A stretch of 64,000 bases of DNA from Thozetella sp. PMI_491 (taxonomy: Eukaryota; Ascomycota; Sordariomycetes; Chaetosphaeriales; Chaetosphaeriaceae): contig MU270085.1 in the NCBI GenBank assembly GCA_021432635.1, forward strand, positions 287,862 through 351,861. The letters run 5' to 3'. Positions 1-12,000 of this stretch are shown here, in pieces. Under the pieces are notes generated by a model. It was not told where the DNA came from. It ran no database searches and saw only the letters and a list, made by a program, of their open reading frames with translations. Made by a program: the position numbers and the translations under genes. Within the stretch, counting starts at the first letter, position 1; each line of letters opens with the position of its first letter.

Positions 1-451
1 AAATCTTCTTCCATGGGCCGCCCATAACCTCCGCTAGCTACTGTGCAATCCAAGTAGACAGAGACAAATATCTGCATTGTGCAATTCGCGGTGCTGTCTG
101 CCACAGAGTCCTTCTTCGCACGGGTCCTCTCATGGCACATCGCCCAGGCCACTAGAGCATGTTCCCTCGCAAGGTACCCGCCGTCGACTTGTGCTCGCAT
201 TGAGCATCTGGCTCTACCCCCTGTCGAGTATTCATCGCGGCCAGCGCCAAAAGTAGTAAACAATCACATGCGATCCACCCGTTTTCAAGTACCTGTATCA
301 TGGTATATCAGGGAGGTGTCTCGCCATGGGACTTCACCAAGCGGTCGCCTTCACAGGCTTGCGTGCGTCCCTTCGAGAGAATATCACCAGCAAGGACCCC
401 TGTGGAGGTCACCCGAATACCTACACGCGTCAAAGAGCATATTCACGGGTG
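1..451. other. Intergenic DNA upstream of the P450 gene
   Basis: No convincing gene is visible. A 125-codon open frame on the plus strand starts with GTG and resembles no family I know. The right end grades into the TATA-containing promoter of the P450 gene. Confidence 0.5.
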
Positions 452-475
452 TATAAAAAAATAAAAATAAAAATC
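452..475 (+). promoter_or_regulatory. TATA box and A-rich tract of the CYP52 gene
   Basis: TATAAAAAA begins at 452 and continues into an A/T-rich run, ending roughly 55-75 nt before the first in-frame ATG at 528. The position and sequence fit a fungal core promoter. The transcription start is inferred, not seen. Confidence 0.5.
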
Positions 476-527
476 CTCCCTCCTCCATTCCGAGTCTTAC
501 GGCGGCCCCGCATAACCACGAGTCGAC

Positions 528-2715
528 ATGAACTCTTCCGGCTTCGTTGGTTCTGACCAGCCGCGAGTCCTCACCCCGTTCCCGTTAGCTACTATGGTGC
601 TCCTGGTGGTAGCTTCGTACTGGGTATTGGCTGGATACCACCGGCAACGAAGAAACCTTCAGGTATGTTCTCGCAGCGTTTATTTGTGCCTCTACTTTCC
701 TCTACTTTCCTCTCGTACCAGAAAGAGCCTCGAACGCATGCACATCCTTGTGGTCTAAGTGTGTATGTTGGTCTATACACAAGTGGCAAGCGGCCCACCG
801 CGCGGCGGAAGGAGGCGCACCAAGCTTGGTAGCAAGGTGGTAGCCATAGCCAATCATGGCATCGTGTAGCCGTACCGCCAACCTCGGAGCTGTGTCATTT
901 TCACCCCCGCGTCTCGAGCCCCAAGACTCTCGCCTGGTCATCTCTAACTCCTTCTACCGTGGATGAATAGGCCGGCTTGGAACGAGGGTGTCAGCCCGTG
1001 AAGGCATGGGATGCGAAATGGCCGTTCGGGCTTGACATGCTGTTCAAAGCCCTCCGCTATTCTCGTGAACAGCATATCCTTCAGTTCTTTGTCGACGTCA
1101 CCGAAACGTCTGGGACGACGTTCGAGCAGAACCTGCTAGGGGCCCGCGGGATCGATACCATTGACCCCGAGAACATCGAGACCGTTCTATCCACCAAATT
1201 CTCAGGTATAGGAGTAGCGATAGCAGCCAGATTTCCTAACACTTTTTATTCTCTGGCTGACGCTGAATCCAGACTACAGCCTGGGCCTGCGCGCCCCGAC
1301 CTTCCACCCCCTCTTGGGCAACGGAATCTTTACTCAGGATGGCGAGCCGTGGAAACACTCGCGCCAGCTGCTCCGGCCCCAGTTTGCCTCGAACCGCACG
1401 CGGAACTTTGAGCAGATCAAAGCCTGCGTCCAGCAGCTCATCCAAGACCTCCCATCAGATGGCTCTACTGTGGACCTGCAGCCCATCTTCTTCAAGTTGA
1501 CGTTTGACACCACCATGTTTCTCCTATTCGGCGACGCCGTCTCCGACAGGGACTGGGGAAAGGTTGCCGGTCAAGAGTCTGCCTTTGCCAGCGCGTTCAA
1601 CACAGGCCAGGACTATCTAGCTCATCGCGGCCGGCTCGGTCCCTTTTACTGGTTGCTCTCGGACAGGACCTTCCGGGCTGCCTGCGCGACTTGTCATCGA
1701 TTCATCGAAGAGGCCATCCAAAAGGCGTTGGAGGTTGACGGCGACGAAGAAAAGGAGGATGAGGAAGAAGGCTATGTCTTCATCAAGGCGCTCGCTCAGA
1801 GGACGGACGACAAGCTCGTGCTGCGAGACCAGAGCCTGAATGTGTTGTTGGCTGGGCGCGACACCACCGGCTGCTGTCTGAGCTGGACCTTGTAAGTTGA
1901 GAGGGGCCTCGTTAGAGTAGCAGGCAAGGACCTCCTAACCATATGAGCAACAGTCGCCTGCTCGCTCGTCACCAGGTCGTCCTCGGGAAATTGAGGGACG
2001 AGATACGGTCTATCTGCAGTCTCGGTGCCAACGCGGACCCCCCAACAAGAGATCAGCTGAAAGCCATGCCTTATCTCAGCATAGTAGTGAAGGAAGGTGT
2101 GTTAGCATGCCCCGCCTCGCGCAGTTGCTTACAGCTACGCTATCCACCGATACCCGGCGATAAGTAGCTAACCAGATGTACGGCAGTCCTTCGTCTCTAC
2201 CCCTCGGTCCCCGTCAACTCTAGAGAGGCGGCCACGACAACTGTGCTCCCCAGAGGCGGCGGCCCGGGCGGAAAGGCTCCGATCCTCGTGCATCCTGGAG
2301 AAGCAGTAGGCTACTGCGCCTACGCTATGCACCGCCGCAAGGATCTCTACGGAGAGGATGCCGACAGATTCCGTCCGGAGCGATGGGAGGACGGCTCTCT
2401 CAAATCCATTGGCTGGGCGTATCTGCCCTTCAATGGAGGTCCCAGGATTTGTTTAGGCCGTAAGTCGCCAGCTGCTCGGCGCGATTCCCTTGCCCTCCCG
2501 AAATTCTTGGGCCGTTGAACCCACAGGGCTAACCTGCCTGGATAGAAGACTTCGCGCTGCTCGAGGTATACTACACCGTTGTGCGGCTGATCCAAGTTTT
2601 TCCGAACATCACGGTCCCTGATTCGGAACCCCGTGTCGAGGTCGGCAAGGAGAGGCAAACGCTCACATTGGTCGTGGCATCTGCGGACGGCTGTCGCGTT
2701 TCAATGAAGCGGTAA
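528..2715 (+). CDS. Cytochrome P450, CYP52-type alkane/fatty-acid hydroxylase
   Basis: CYP52 enzymes are ER-membrane P450s that hydroxylate the terminal carbon of n-alkanes and fatty acids, using electrons from NADPH-P450 reductase. The model has six exons: 528-662, 971-1205, 1273-1891, 1954-2096, 2187-2459 and 2546-2715. Every intron is GT-AG, all phases agree, and the total is 524 aa, normal for the family. Visible features are an N-terminal hydrophobic anchor (about residues 23-36), a GCQPV segment, the I-helix motif AGRDTT, the K-helix ExxR (KEVLRLYP, with its Val codon split by intron 4), PERW, and the heme loop [10 protein letters not shown] followed after intron 5 by QDFALLE. An acidic stretch rich in D and E (encoded near 1740-1770) sits before the I-helix. 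Intron 1 is unusually long (308 nt), so the N-terminus is the least certain part. A second in-frame ATG is at 594. No cluster partners lie beside it. The substrate is inferred from subfamily only. Confidence 0.9.
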
Positions 2716-4040
2716 CGAGCCCAGGACATAGATGTGTTTAAATCTTCCGCCCGGGCAACACGACTAGTTTCCAGTGCCTTGGTATCGGAAGACGGAGGAG
2801 CGCGGCGGGCAAACAGTCTATGGATGAGGGCTGCTCAAGCAGCCGGGCTCGGGGAACTAGGAATCTAAGTACCTGCTGTGAAATGTAAGACTCGTAGCAC
2901 AATCCCATAGTGTTGCCATTGGTTTATAACCTCATCTAGTATTCCCACTGCCGTACCTGTACATCTAATCCAATGGCTATTCGGCTCTGCCACGTACCTA
3001 TGTGAGGCGCGTAGATCGCGCATGTTTGTGCTCGGACGCCGTCAAAGCATGCAGCGCCTGTGCTATACGACCTGGCTAGACCACGGCTCTAGGCAGCCCA
3101 GTCTCTAGCTCCTGACCTTGATGAGGGAGTGAGGCTTGCCCTAACTCAGCGCCGCACAAGAATTGCTGCATTGGCGTGGAGACGAATTGAGATTAGATTT
3201 GTTTCTTAATTCTAGGATTGTCCCATGCTCTGGAATACAAGCCCTGTCAACCTTTTTTTCTAGAGACTCAAGCCGCCCAAGTCCATCCCTGGTAATCCCA
3301 GACCGTCCTCCTGGACATGGTATTTTGTTTGATGGCACTTTTTCTGTTCGTCCCAGCCCTTACCCCTCCGTGCTTCTCCACGCTCGTTGTTTGGAAAGCA
3401 TGAGATTATATCCATCCTGCCAGCTCACCAGACAATCCGAATTTGTCCTGGTCTAAACGCCAACACCCAGCAACCCAAGAGCGGTTACACTTCATCCCGC
3501 CTGAATCTCGCCAAAAACAAAGGGTATTGAACGATATGAAATGATCAAGTTGGCGCCGTCTAGCAACACAAACTAAAGGGGGTATGATAAGGGTGGGCTG
3601 CGCACCCCTGGGCGCATCCCGATCGGTGTCGTGGCGTTTTCTTAGTTCCCAAAGCAGATCTCCTGTTCCCGTAATTTGTTGCCACGCTCCCTGTCCCCAT
3701 TTCCCAAAACGCTCCTCCGTAATAATATGGTGTTGCCCGTGTACGTCCGTCGTGTAAGCCGCCGTTCCCTGCGCCATCTATTTTTTTGGTGTAAGACTTC
3801 GCCGAATGCACCTCCTGGTTTGCTGACAAAATGCCAGCCGCGAGAGAAAACAAAAGAGAAGCAGGAGCGCGTGTGTGGTAGTTGATTCCTAGACTCCAAA
3901 GGGGTATATCGAACAAGAAAGGGCCGTAAAAGGAGAATTATGTCTAAGAACTGTGGACAGAGATGCCCGCTTGCTGTCGGGCTGTTGCGCTGTTGCGCTG
4001 TCTGTATGCCCAAGATGTCGACTTCACTCGTCGACTCGCG
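2716..4040. other. Convergent intergenic region
   Basis: This lies between the 3' ends of the P450 (+) and the coiled-coil gene (-), so it should hold both 3' UTRs. A 123-codon ATG frame at 3777-3406 (-) lies in the presumed 3' UTR of the coiled-coil gene. It has no recognisable domain and I do not call it. I saw no RNA gene. Confidence 0.4.
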
Positions 4041-6026
4041 TTAGCGAAACTCGCCGAAAGGAGCGCCGAAGTTGTTGCTCTTCTTCAGCTTTAGCGGAAT
4101 TTCCAGCTCGTCGCTGTCGCTGCCCTTTTCTGTGGGGGAACCTTTGCTCGACCCATTACTCGAATCGTCAGCAGCAGCGGCAGCAGCAGCGCCATCCACG
4201 TTAGTGCCAGCAACTGCCTCGCTCCCGTCTTTTTCGTCGCCGTTCGGCTCGTTCAAGCCAAAGGTGTCCTTGAGGACTGCGGGAACAGCTGCTTGGCTGC
4301 CTTTGCTAACCTCCTCCAGCTTGTCCGAGAGCCTCCGGAAGAAGAGCTCGTCGTGGGCTGGCATGTTGCGGACCATGAGCGGGCCCTTCAACTCAATGTC
4401 GTCCGCAGGCTCCAGGATCGGCTCGGGATGGTCCGTGGTCGCGTGCACCGTCACGTCGAGCTCATAAGGCTGGCTGACGGGCACTGGTTCTTTGCCCTGC
4501 GCAGCCTCCGAGCTGGTGGGGGCAGAAGCGCTATCTTCTAGCTGGAGGGTCGGCGTGCTGTCGCCGCTGCTGCTTGCGGTGGTCACCTGGGAGATTGTGG
4601 CGGTCGGCAGGAGGGAGAGCGAGTGGTTGGGTGTGTGACCAGCATGCATCGTGAGTCTCTCCACGGCGTTGGCGGCGAGCAGCTGCAGCGTGTCGCCCTT
4701 AGCCGCGCGCCTGAGCTTGGCGGTAGCAGCAGCACTCGTGGGTGGCGACGACGCGTTGCTCGACGGCTTCGAGCTTGGGGGAGAAGGGCTGTCTCGGAAT
4801 GTCGGCTTCTGTACAGCGGGCGCCTTGATGGGGATGCCTTCCAATTCAGGGTGGATTTCTTGTATGTCCACGATCGGGATGGGGTCTGCGTCTTCCTGCA
4901 CTGGGGATGCCATTGATTCCGTCGAAGAAGGAGGAAGGGGGATGTGGGAGGCTGGTGGGATGAATGACGCAGATTCGTGTTGCTTTGGGGGGGTGAGACG
5001 CTCTTGAATTGACCCGAGCGGCGCCGCTTGCATCGGGAGCAGCGCAGCCGCACCCGCAATAGGCTGGAATGCGACGGGCGCCCGAGGCCCTCGGAACGCG
5101 TCCCCGCCGCTAACGAGAGCCCCGGTCCGTTGGGCCGGACCAGCACCGTGGGATTGTGTTGCTGAGTCAGAGGGACTCCGGTTCCTTTGTTCCAGCTCCG
5201 CAATGCCATCACCAGATCGCCGAGTCGGAACGGATACGGACGGCCTGTCAGCCCTGTCGACGCGGCTTTCCCCGGCCAGCCGGACGTCCCCCCCTAGCGT
5301 CCAGACCTGCTGCTCAAGTCGCTCGATTTGCTCCACCAGTATAGCCTTCTCCTCCTCCCACTCAGCACGCTCTTCCTCCATCAACGCCCTCTCCTCCTTG
5401 TAGACCTCCTCAGCCCGCTCTCGGTTCGCTTCCATGTACTTCCGCTCGGCTTCCCAGGCTTCTCGGATCCGGCCGTTCTGCTGGACCAAACGGCGGACCA
5501 TCTGGTTCTGCGACGGGGCACCCGCAGCATCTGCCGAGGCGGACCGAGGGTGGCCCGACGACATGGAGCTTAGGGGAGGCACCGCGGTGTGGGAAGCAAA
5601 GCCACCAGCGACGAAGGGGGCGCCAGCGGGCACGCCGCTCGGCGACGACACCATGGAGCGGACCCTGGTTGCGCCGAGGCTAGGGATATGTCGGGTCGGT
5701 GACAAGCTGGCCGAGCGTTGGGGGTGTAATTGGCGTTGCACCTCCCTCGTGAGCGGTGTGAGATGCGGCGAGAGGAACTGCGGTACGCCAGCAGGCGACG
5801 ACGGGGAGTAGACATTGCCGGCCCGCGCCTTCCGTGCGGCGGCGCCGCTTGCGGGGTGGCTTGTCCCGGAGGGGTGATCGAAATAGCCGGTCGTGCCTCG
5901 AGGCAGGGTTAGGGGCGAGATGACGGAGGAGGAAGCGTCGCTGCTGATGCCGGGAAAGCGGAGGTGTGCGCTGTCACGGGCACCCAGAGGGTATGAGTCC
6001 GGCGGCAGACTCGTCATGGTGAGCAT
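4041..6026 (-). CDS. Conserved fungal coiled-coil protein of unknown function
   Basis: This is a single-exon gene of 661 aa. The N-terminal 170 residues are rich in Ser, Pro, Gly and Ala and look disordered. A charged coiled coil covers about residues 175-245 (REAWEAERKYMEANRERAEE and onward, rich in E, R and K). A second long disordered part follows. Near the C-terminus is a better-ordered block containing LDVTVHATTDHPEPI and MPAHDELFFRRLSDKLEEV, and the protein ends in an acidic Ser-rich stretch and a Phe/Gly-containing tail (NFGAPFGEF). The pattern of a short coiled coil plus a conserved C-terminal block is familiar from uncharacterised Pezizomycotina proteins, but I cannot name a family or a function. 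The first ATG (6026) is followed three codons later by another at 6017 in a better context (CTCACCATGAC), so translation may start there (658 aa). Confidence 0.75.
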   Translation of the reverse strand: MLTMTSLPPDSYPLGARDSAHLRFPGISSDASSSVISPLTLPRGTTGYFDHPSGTSHPASGAAARKARAGNVYSPSSPAGVPQFLSPHLTPLTREVQRQLHPQRSASLSPTRHIPSLGATRVRSMVSSPSGVPAGAPFVAGGFASHTAVPPLSSMSSGHPRSASADAAGAPSQNQMVRRLVQQNGRIREAWEAERKYMEANRERAEEVYKEERALMEEERAEWEEEKAILVEQIERLEQQVWTLGGDVRLAGESRVDRADRPSVSVPTRRSGDGIAELEQRNRSPSDSATQSHGAGPAQRTGALVSGGDAFRGPRAPVAFQPIAGAAALLPMQAAPLGSIQERLTPPKQHESASFIPPASHIPLPPSSTESMASPVQEDADPIPIVDIQEIHPELEGIPIKAPAVQKPTFRDSPSPPSSKPSSNASSPPTSAAATAKLRRAAKGDTLQLLAANAVERLTMHAGHTPNHSLSLLPTATISQVTTASSSGDSTPTLQLEDSASAPTSSEAAQGKEPVPVSQPYELDVTVHATTDHPEPILEPADDIELKGPLMVRNMPAHDELFFRRLSDKLEEVSKGSQAAVPAVLKDTFGLNEPNGDEKDGSEAVAGTNVDGAAAAAAADDSSNGSSKGSPTEKGSDSDELEIPLKLKKSNNFGAPFGEFR

Positions 6027-7813
6027 TTGGCAAGATGATGTGGAGAGCTAGGGGTTCTAGGACGTTCCTGTTAGCCGATGAGATCTTCTCCCCTGGTCGT
6101 ACGACCCAGGCCGGGTGGCCAGCGCTGTAGCATGAACCGTGGGTGACAGGGTGACAGGATCGCGCGACCGCAGGCGGGAGGGCATCTGCGGTGCACCGCG
6201 ATCGTGTAACGGGGGGGTTGTTACCGTTCGATGACATCCCAGGCAGTCGCGCCTCTTGCCAGTCTTTTTCTTCCCAAAATCCAGTCCGGGCTGGGCTCGC
6301 AGTGACGAGGTGTGCGGTGTGGTAGTGGTGATGGGCGGGTGCGAGGGGCAAAATGGCGGCGGGCAACGACCACAAGGTGGAAATAACGGACGGGGCCGCA
6401 GCGACGATGACGTTTGAGGGCTTTTAGAGCGCGGGTGGGCCCGTCGAAGGGGATGCGCATCCAGGGGTCAGCAAAAGGATCAGGGGAAGGCTGGAGAAGT
6501 CGGAAAAATCGCAAGAGGGTCGGGTTACGGCTAGCGGGAACGAAGGCGCAGGTGTCAACTCTGTTGTCGTTGTTGTTTTTATTTTTCGTCGGGTCGGGAC
6601 GAGTCAAGCGATGTGAGTTGGGCAAGGTTTGGCCAGTATTTGGGAAAGTGCAGGAGCGCAGGCGAGAGAGGTGCGCAGGGCGAACACACGACCTCTTGTT
6701 CTTGCCGGCCCAGTGGAGTTGGCCGGCTCGGGGGAGCGTCTGGCCGACAGGTCAGGTCCCCTCCACACACTCTCACTCTCTGTCCCGCCCCGCTGCAGTG
6801 CAGGTCCCAGGGAATAGAAAGTCCCCAGTCTCCGCGCGGCGAAATAATCAACGTAGCAGCCGAGCGAATCCACTCTTAGAGCCCTCGTTTCTCCCCAACT
6901 GCTGTGACCAGGGACGTTTCCTCCAATTTTCGGTCGTGGCTAGCCGGGGACTAAAGCCGGTTGGCCCCAGTTGGATATACCCGCCTTGCCGACCCGAGGG
7001 GAATAGCGTTGGAGAAGGGAGGGTCCCTGGGCGTCGGGTCGTTTTTTTTCTGGCCTTGTGACCTGTTCGCTTCAGTCTCTTGGTGCTTTGGGCCCTGCGT
7101 TGACCGCCAATATCGAATTTCCAAGTCCGTGGCTGGTTGAAAAGTCGGTGATGCCCCTCTGGGGACCTTTCTAGGGGTAGGGGGGAAGAAGGAAGGGGCA
7201 AAAGAAGTACAACGAGCCAGGGGGAGGGGGGAGCGAGTTCCGGGCAATCTGTCGGAGAAGGGTCGGTGGAAAATGGGAATAGATCTTCAGGGTTCAACTG
7301 TACCCTACGTAGTATGCAACCTGGCCGGGTTATTATTGCATTCGCCCAGCTGCCATCATCTCCTACTAGTGTAGCTTTTGTTTGGGAGGCGGGAGGCAGA
7401 GAGACTACGCCACAGGAACTACCTTTTACGAAAGAGGTCACTTTTTTCCGGCAAATTTCAATTCCCTCTCCCTCCCTCTCTCCCTTCCCCCTATCTGTCC
7501 AGTCATCAAAATCCTCTTCCTCCCACTGCTAAATCGGGAGAATGGAGGTTGGTGGTCAGAGAGAAAAGGGGGAAAGCGAGCGGTGGCGCTCACTCACGCA
7601 CACGTCTAGAGCTGAGAAGAAAAGAAAGATATGGCTAGCTCGTCTGCACGACGCGAGGGGGGGCGGAACTGCCGTGCATTCCTGCTGGTGGTGAGGTATC
7701 CCGCGACTCCCGCAGCCCTGTCCCGGGGCGCGCGTTGATGAGCTGGCACGGCTGGCACGACAGGAGCCAGAGGAGCACAGCAGGCACAGCATGACGGCAT
7801 GGCGGCATGACAA

Positions 7814-7890
7814 CATGGGAGCATGGGAGCATGGGAGCGCCCACGTATGCGGTCAGGCAGCGCCAGGCCACGCCAGGCCACGCCAGGCAC
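7814..7890. repeat. Two short tandem repeats (CATGGGAG and GCCAGGCCAC units)
   Basis: Three copies of CATGGGAG lie at about 7814-7838, and about three copies of the 10-mer GCCAGGCCAC, the last imperfect, follow at about 7860-7890. They are not in a recognisable gene. Confidence 0.7.
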
Positions 7891-8721
7891 CAAGCACAAA
7901 GGCTTCCGTCCCGCCGGAGCTGGCGGCTGCTGCGCCGGTGGGCTGGGATTCCCAACACGTTGCCAGGAGGGTTTGCTCCTTGGGTCTTACCCTACCTAGA
8001 AAGGTTTGTTGGGGGGAAGGGCACCCTGGTGCAGGACTGTGCCAGCCATGTGCTACGAAGTTTGGCACGCCCAGGGAGAGGGGACGGCCCGCACGCAGGT
8101 GAAACTTTGCAGTCCTTTTTTTTTCTTTCTTTGGACGATAAGATGCAACACACAGACATGATTGGCGTTCCAGGGATAGGCTTCCTCTTTGGAAGGGGGG
8201 AACGGGAGCGCCGCCTTTCACATGTTTTTTTGGAGGGGGTTTTCTCGCTCTCTTCTCGCTCTCCAAAATCTACTGCAAGCGCCCGGCCAAGCTCCCTCGC
8301 TTCTCCGACTCTGACGCTTCGCCGTCTCGCGTCTCCGGCTACGGGCCCGCTCAATTTATTGCCACCAAACCTCCTTGGGGCCCGTCGTCTCCAAATAGCC
8401 CCAATAGTGACAAACCCCTCTCTCCTCACAGGCTCGCAGGCCGCATCTCGGCCGCTCTCCCCTGCTGGCCCGCCACATGGCTCCAATCAAGCATGCATGT
8501 GCGGAGGTCCCTGCGTGGAGAGGCCACGAAGAATGCCCCAGCAAAGCCCAATTCCCCGACAATGAGCCACAGCGTGGCACACGGAATGTTTCGGCTCTGT
8601 GGCGCGGAACCGCCTATTCTCTTTTCCGGGGGGAAAAGGAGACACGAGCAAGGTGACCAGTCCCCAAGGGGGGAGGGTACAGAACAGGATGGTGCATAGT
8701 GTATACCTACATGAGTAATGT

Positions 8722-8772
8722 ATGAGCTTGATGAGCTTGATGAGCTTGGTGAGCTCGATGAGCTTGATGAGC
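8722..8772. repeat. 9-bp tandem repeat, unit ATGAGCTTG, about 5.6 copies
   Basis: The copies at 8722, 8731, 8740 and 8758 are exact, and the one at 8749 differs at two bases (GTGAGCTCG). The period is a multiple of three, so the minus strand reads as a repeated Leu-Ile-Lys motif, but there is no gene context. Confidence 0.85.
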
Positions 8773-9049
8773 CATGGCTTCCCTGGGTCAATCAATTCTG
8801 GAGAAACTGCCATCCAATAATTAACTAACAGGCGCGGCTGCGGTGTCCATTGTACCGAGGGGGGTTCCTCAGACCCACACACACAGGGGAGCTGGGAAGC
8901 TGGGAAGCTGTGGTTGTCACTGAAGCAAACCCCACCAGGAAGGCCTGGGCTGTCACCACCACCACCACGTGACCATTTGCCCGTTGAGGAAGCTGTGCAA
9001 GATGAGGAGCGCAGCACCTACCTCGCACGTCTGTCCGCGTGACCAGAAG

Positions 9050-12000
9050 CTATAAGTGAATTGTCAATGTGCAGTACAGCTCCATTACTGCGCCCATTCC
9101 TCTAAAGACTTGCTATAGAGAAGGAAGATCGGCCCAAAGCAGTCTAGCCTTCCTACCAGACCCAATCCACGCGGAGACATCTCGCGTGCCTTCACATAGA
9201 AACATGCAGAGTTGCAGTAATCGCCCCCGTCATCTTGCTGAAGCCAATACAATACAGTATGGATGTCCACGAAGCTATGCCTTCCCGCGTCTAGCAGGGG
9301 AGAATATCTGGCGGTACCCTCAATGTCATACCTGGAGGGACGCGGTGCCAGGGCGCGCATCAGCAGAGCGCGAGTCCTCGGCGGCAACGCTATGTCCATC
9401 TCTGCGCTCACATATCGTCACCTCCTTTCTTAGCCAGCAGTCAATGGGTGTGCTTGTTGGCAGCTCACCGTATGCACCAAGAGCGCAAGAGTCTCCCTCT
9501 CACAATGCTTTACTTCCATCTGTGAACAGGAAACAGGTGTTAGGAACGGTTCATCTATATCTAACAACTACTACCAAGTCTCCAGCCTCGACTCCATCAA
9601 TGTAACTCCCTACGGTATGGCCTCGACATATGCGCTCTATGAACGGCAACGACGGCATACGTTAGTAACGCGACAAACGTTCAGTCAAGAGAAGAACCCG
9701 AGGCCCAGCTCCACGTCCCCCTTGTCAAGTTTAAATGACACATCGACATGCACTTTCTATCATTATAGTCTCGTTTCTTCCTATCCTCCCTGTAGCCTAC
9801 AAGGCGTCTCCCCGCTCTGCTATAGCCCTCTGTCCCGTGACTCGCCGGTGTGCTCGTTGCGATCCTCACGGCTTGGTTCCAGGGGCCTCGGAGGAATAGA
9901 ACGCACAGCTACCAAAGACACTTCGCCGTTTACTACTAGTTTTCTTCTTTACTTGCAGCTCTGTAACTCGAGTTTTGGGCAAGACGTATGTGAGGGCGAC
10001 TTGGCTGCTAGCGGAGTGGTAATATCACACGCTCCTTGTAGAGAAGCAAACCTCCAAATGTCCGGCGGCCATGCCTCTTCGCTTTATTGGTAATCTCGGG
10101 ACTTGAAGGATGGGTCATAGGCCAATATTCCAACAGATTACCTGGACAAGACGTCTTGTGGACTCAGTTCTCAAAAGAAGCCTTACATCGAGACTTAAGT
10201 AATCCACCTATGAGCAGCCACGTACAAACTCCTTAGAGCTCACTGGTGTGGCCTCTGAGATGCATTCGCAACACCGCCTCTAATTTTCTCTTTGGGCCAT
10301 TAGCCTAATCAGTGTACATCTCTGTGGAGCACAAGCCTGAAAAGGTGGTAAGCAGACACTCGACTACCTTGATCCCTTGTTGTCCTTTATCCGTGAAACA
10401 CCCAGAGAAGCGGACGACAAGCTATCTGTCAGAGGGCAAGCATACGCTGACAATGAGTGAGCGCCGCGTGGTCTGGGTGCCGGTTCCAGCGTCCCCGGAA
10501 GATTTTTTTAGGCTAGATCTCCGAGTCTGTTCGTAACATGGAGTAGAGTGTAGCTCCTCTTTGAACAGGTGTCGTGCTCGGATGCATAGTTGGGTAGGCC
10601 CAGTCGCCATGATCGACAGTGGCAAGAGACTGGAAAGGCGAATGGCCATTTTTCATGTTTATCTTACCCGTTGTCAAGGTTGGCTCTTTGTTGTTGCACA
10701 AAAGAGGAGAGGTTCCCCTTTGGCCTACCCTATGTCTAAAGGTTTAAATAGCAAGTGAGAGTAGGTACAGGGTTTGTTGGCTGGGTAACTTAAGGTGGTT
10801 CGTGCTGTGACACCCGTGGTGTATTTAACCACGGCATATGAAGGTACTATAAGAATACATGACCAGCGTATATGACCTGGGCAGCCGGCGAGGAATTCAC
10901 AAAGCTTCCTTTCCCAGTATCAACTCGATAGTGCTGCTATGTTAACGTCCGCATCTAATACAAAGGCTCTCTTACCGAAAACCTGAACTCGTAGCAGTCT
11001 TATCTTAGATCAATCATTGAATTGTTAGTTCCTGCCTACGAGATAGACGTAGTAAAGACAAAATTCTATTGCGATCTACAGTAGAAAAGCTTTTGGGAAA
11101 GACCTTTTCAACTCTAGACTGTCCATCCCTATTTTCAATGTATTTGAAACGGACATTTGTAAGGCAAAGTTTGGCCATTGTCGCATCAAACCGGAAATGG
11201 TGGAGATGAATGATTACACTGCGTGTCAGATAGTTCAAAGGTACATTCAGTTACCAATGTTGACTTAACTAGCATGTTTGTATCATTATATATGACTAGC
11301 CGGTCTGTAGGACACTCGAATACCTATATCTCCTCTACACATTCTCCCGTTCTCTATTTTATGCCCACTCCGGAGGAACACCTTGTGCGATGTAACTAGA
11401 CGAGCCAGACACCAAGCGTTTAATATGAAACTCAGGTACTATATCATATCATATGCAGTAAGAACAGTAGATGTTGCCATATATGGCCCAGCGTTATTGT
11501 CAACTTGATACATCGCCAGCGTACGCGCTCCAGGTCGTGTGCCAAGTCGTGCTGTTCTCCTATCCCTTAATCTACCAAACTACTTCGCCTGTTGCCACCA
11601 TATCTCGTTTCAGCCTGACATATCCTTTAATACAAAGCGTAAAATTGTACATACAGAGGCCAAGAAAATATGTTTTACAGTTGACTCAGCTCAGACCCTG
11701 AGTGCCTTGTGGCTTTGAGACCGTTGCAATCAACTGCATACCAGTTGACGCCTAGGTTACACCGGCGCCACGATCATAATCGCGACAATCTATAAACTAA
11801 TCTCTTGCTCTTGGCGATTCTACAAGCGTGATGAAAGGCTGGTGCCACGGGTTCACAAACCAGTGGATCGCCTCATGCTCGACCGTTCCCTCATTGGTCA
11901 AGTACAGCTCGTCAAGAGCATGCTGAGCCCGAAGGAACCGATCTTGTCGCGATTTCATGCCGTCACAGCAGACTGAATGTTGGATGGGCTGGGACACCAA

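Larger units (their letters stand above)
6027..9049. other. Intergenic DNA, GC-rich, with short tandem repeats
   Basis: The left part is the presumed promoter and leader of the coiled-coil gene. Many overlapping frames are open on both strands, as expected in GC-rich DNA, but none shows a domain or a clean intron structure. Short tandem repeats lie near 7814-7838, 7860-7890 and 8722-8772. Confidence 0.4.

Noticed and set aside
3406-3777. 123-codon minus-strand ATG frame
   Set aside because: It lies where the 3' UTR of the coiled-coil gene is expected and has no family resemblance. Some segments look protein-like, so it is noted rather than called.
4583-5212. 209-codon minus-strand frame inside the coiled-coil gene
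   Set aside because: It is an out-of-frame shadow of the 661-aa gene, with Arg/Ser-rich composition.
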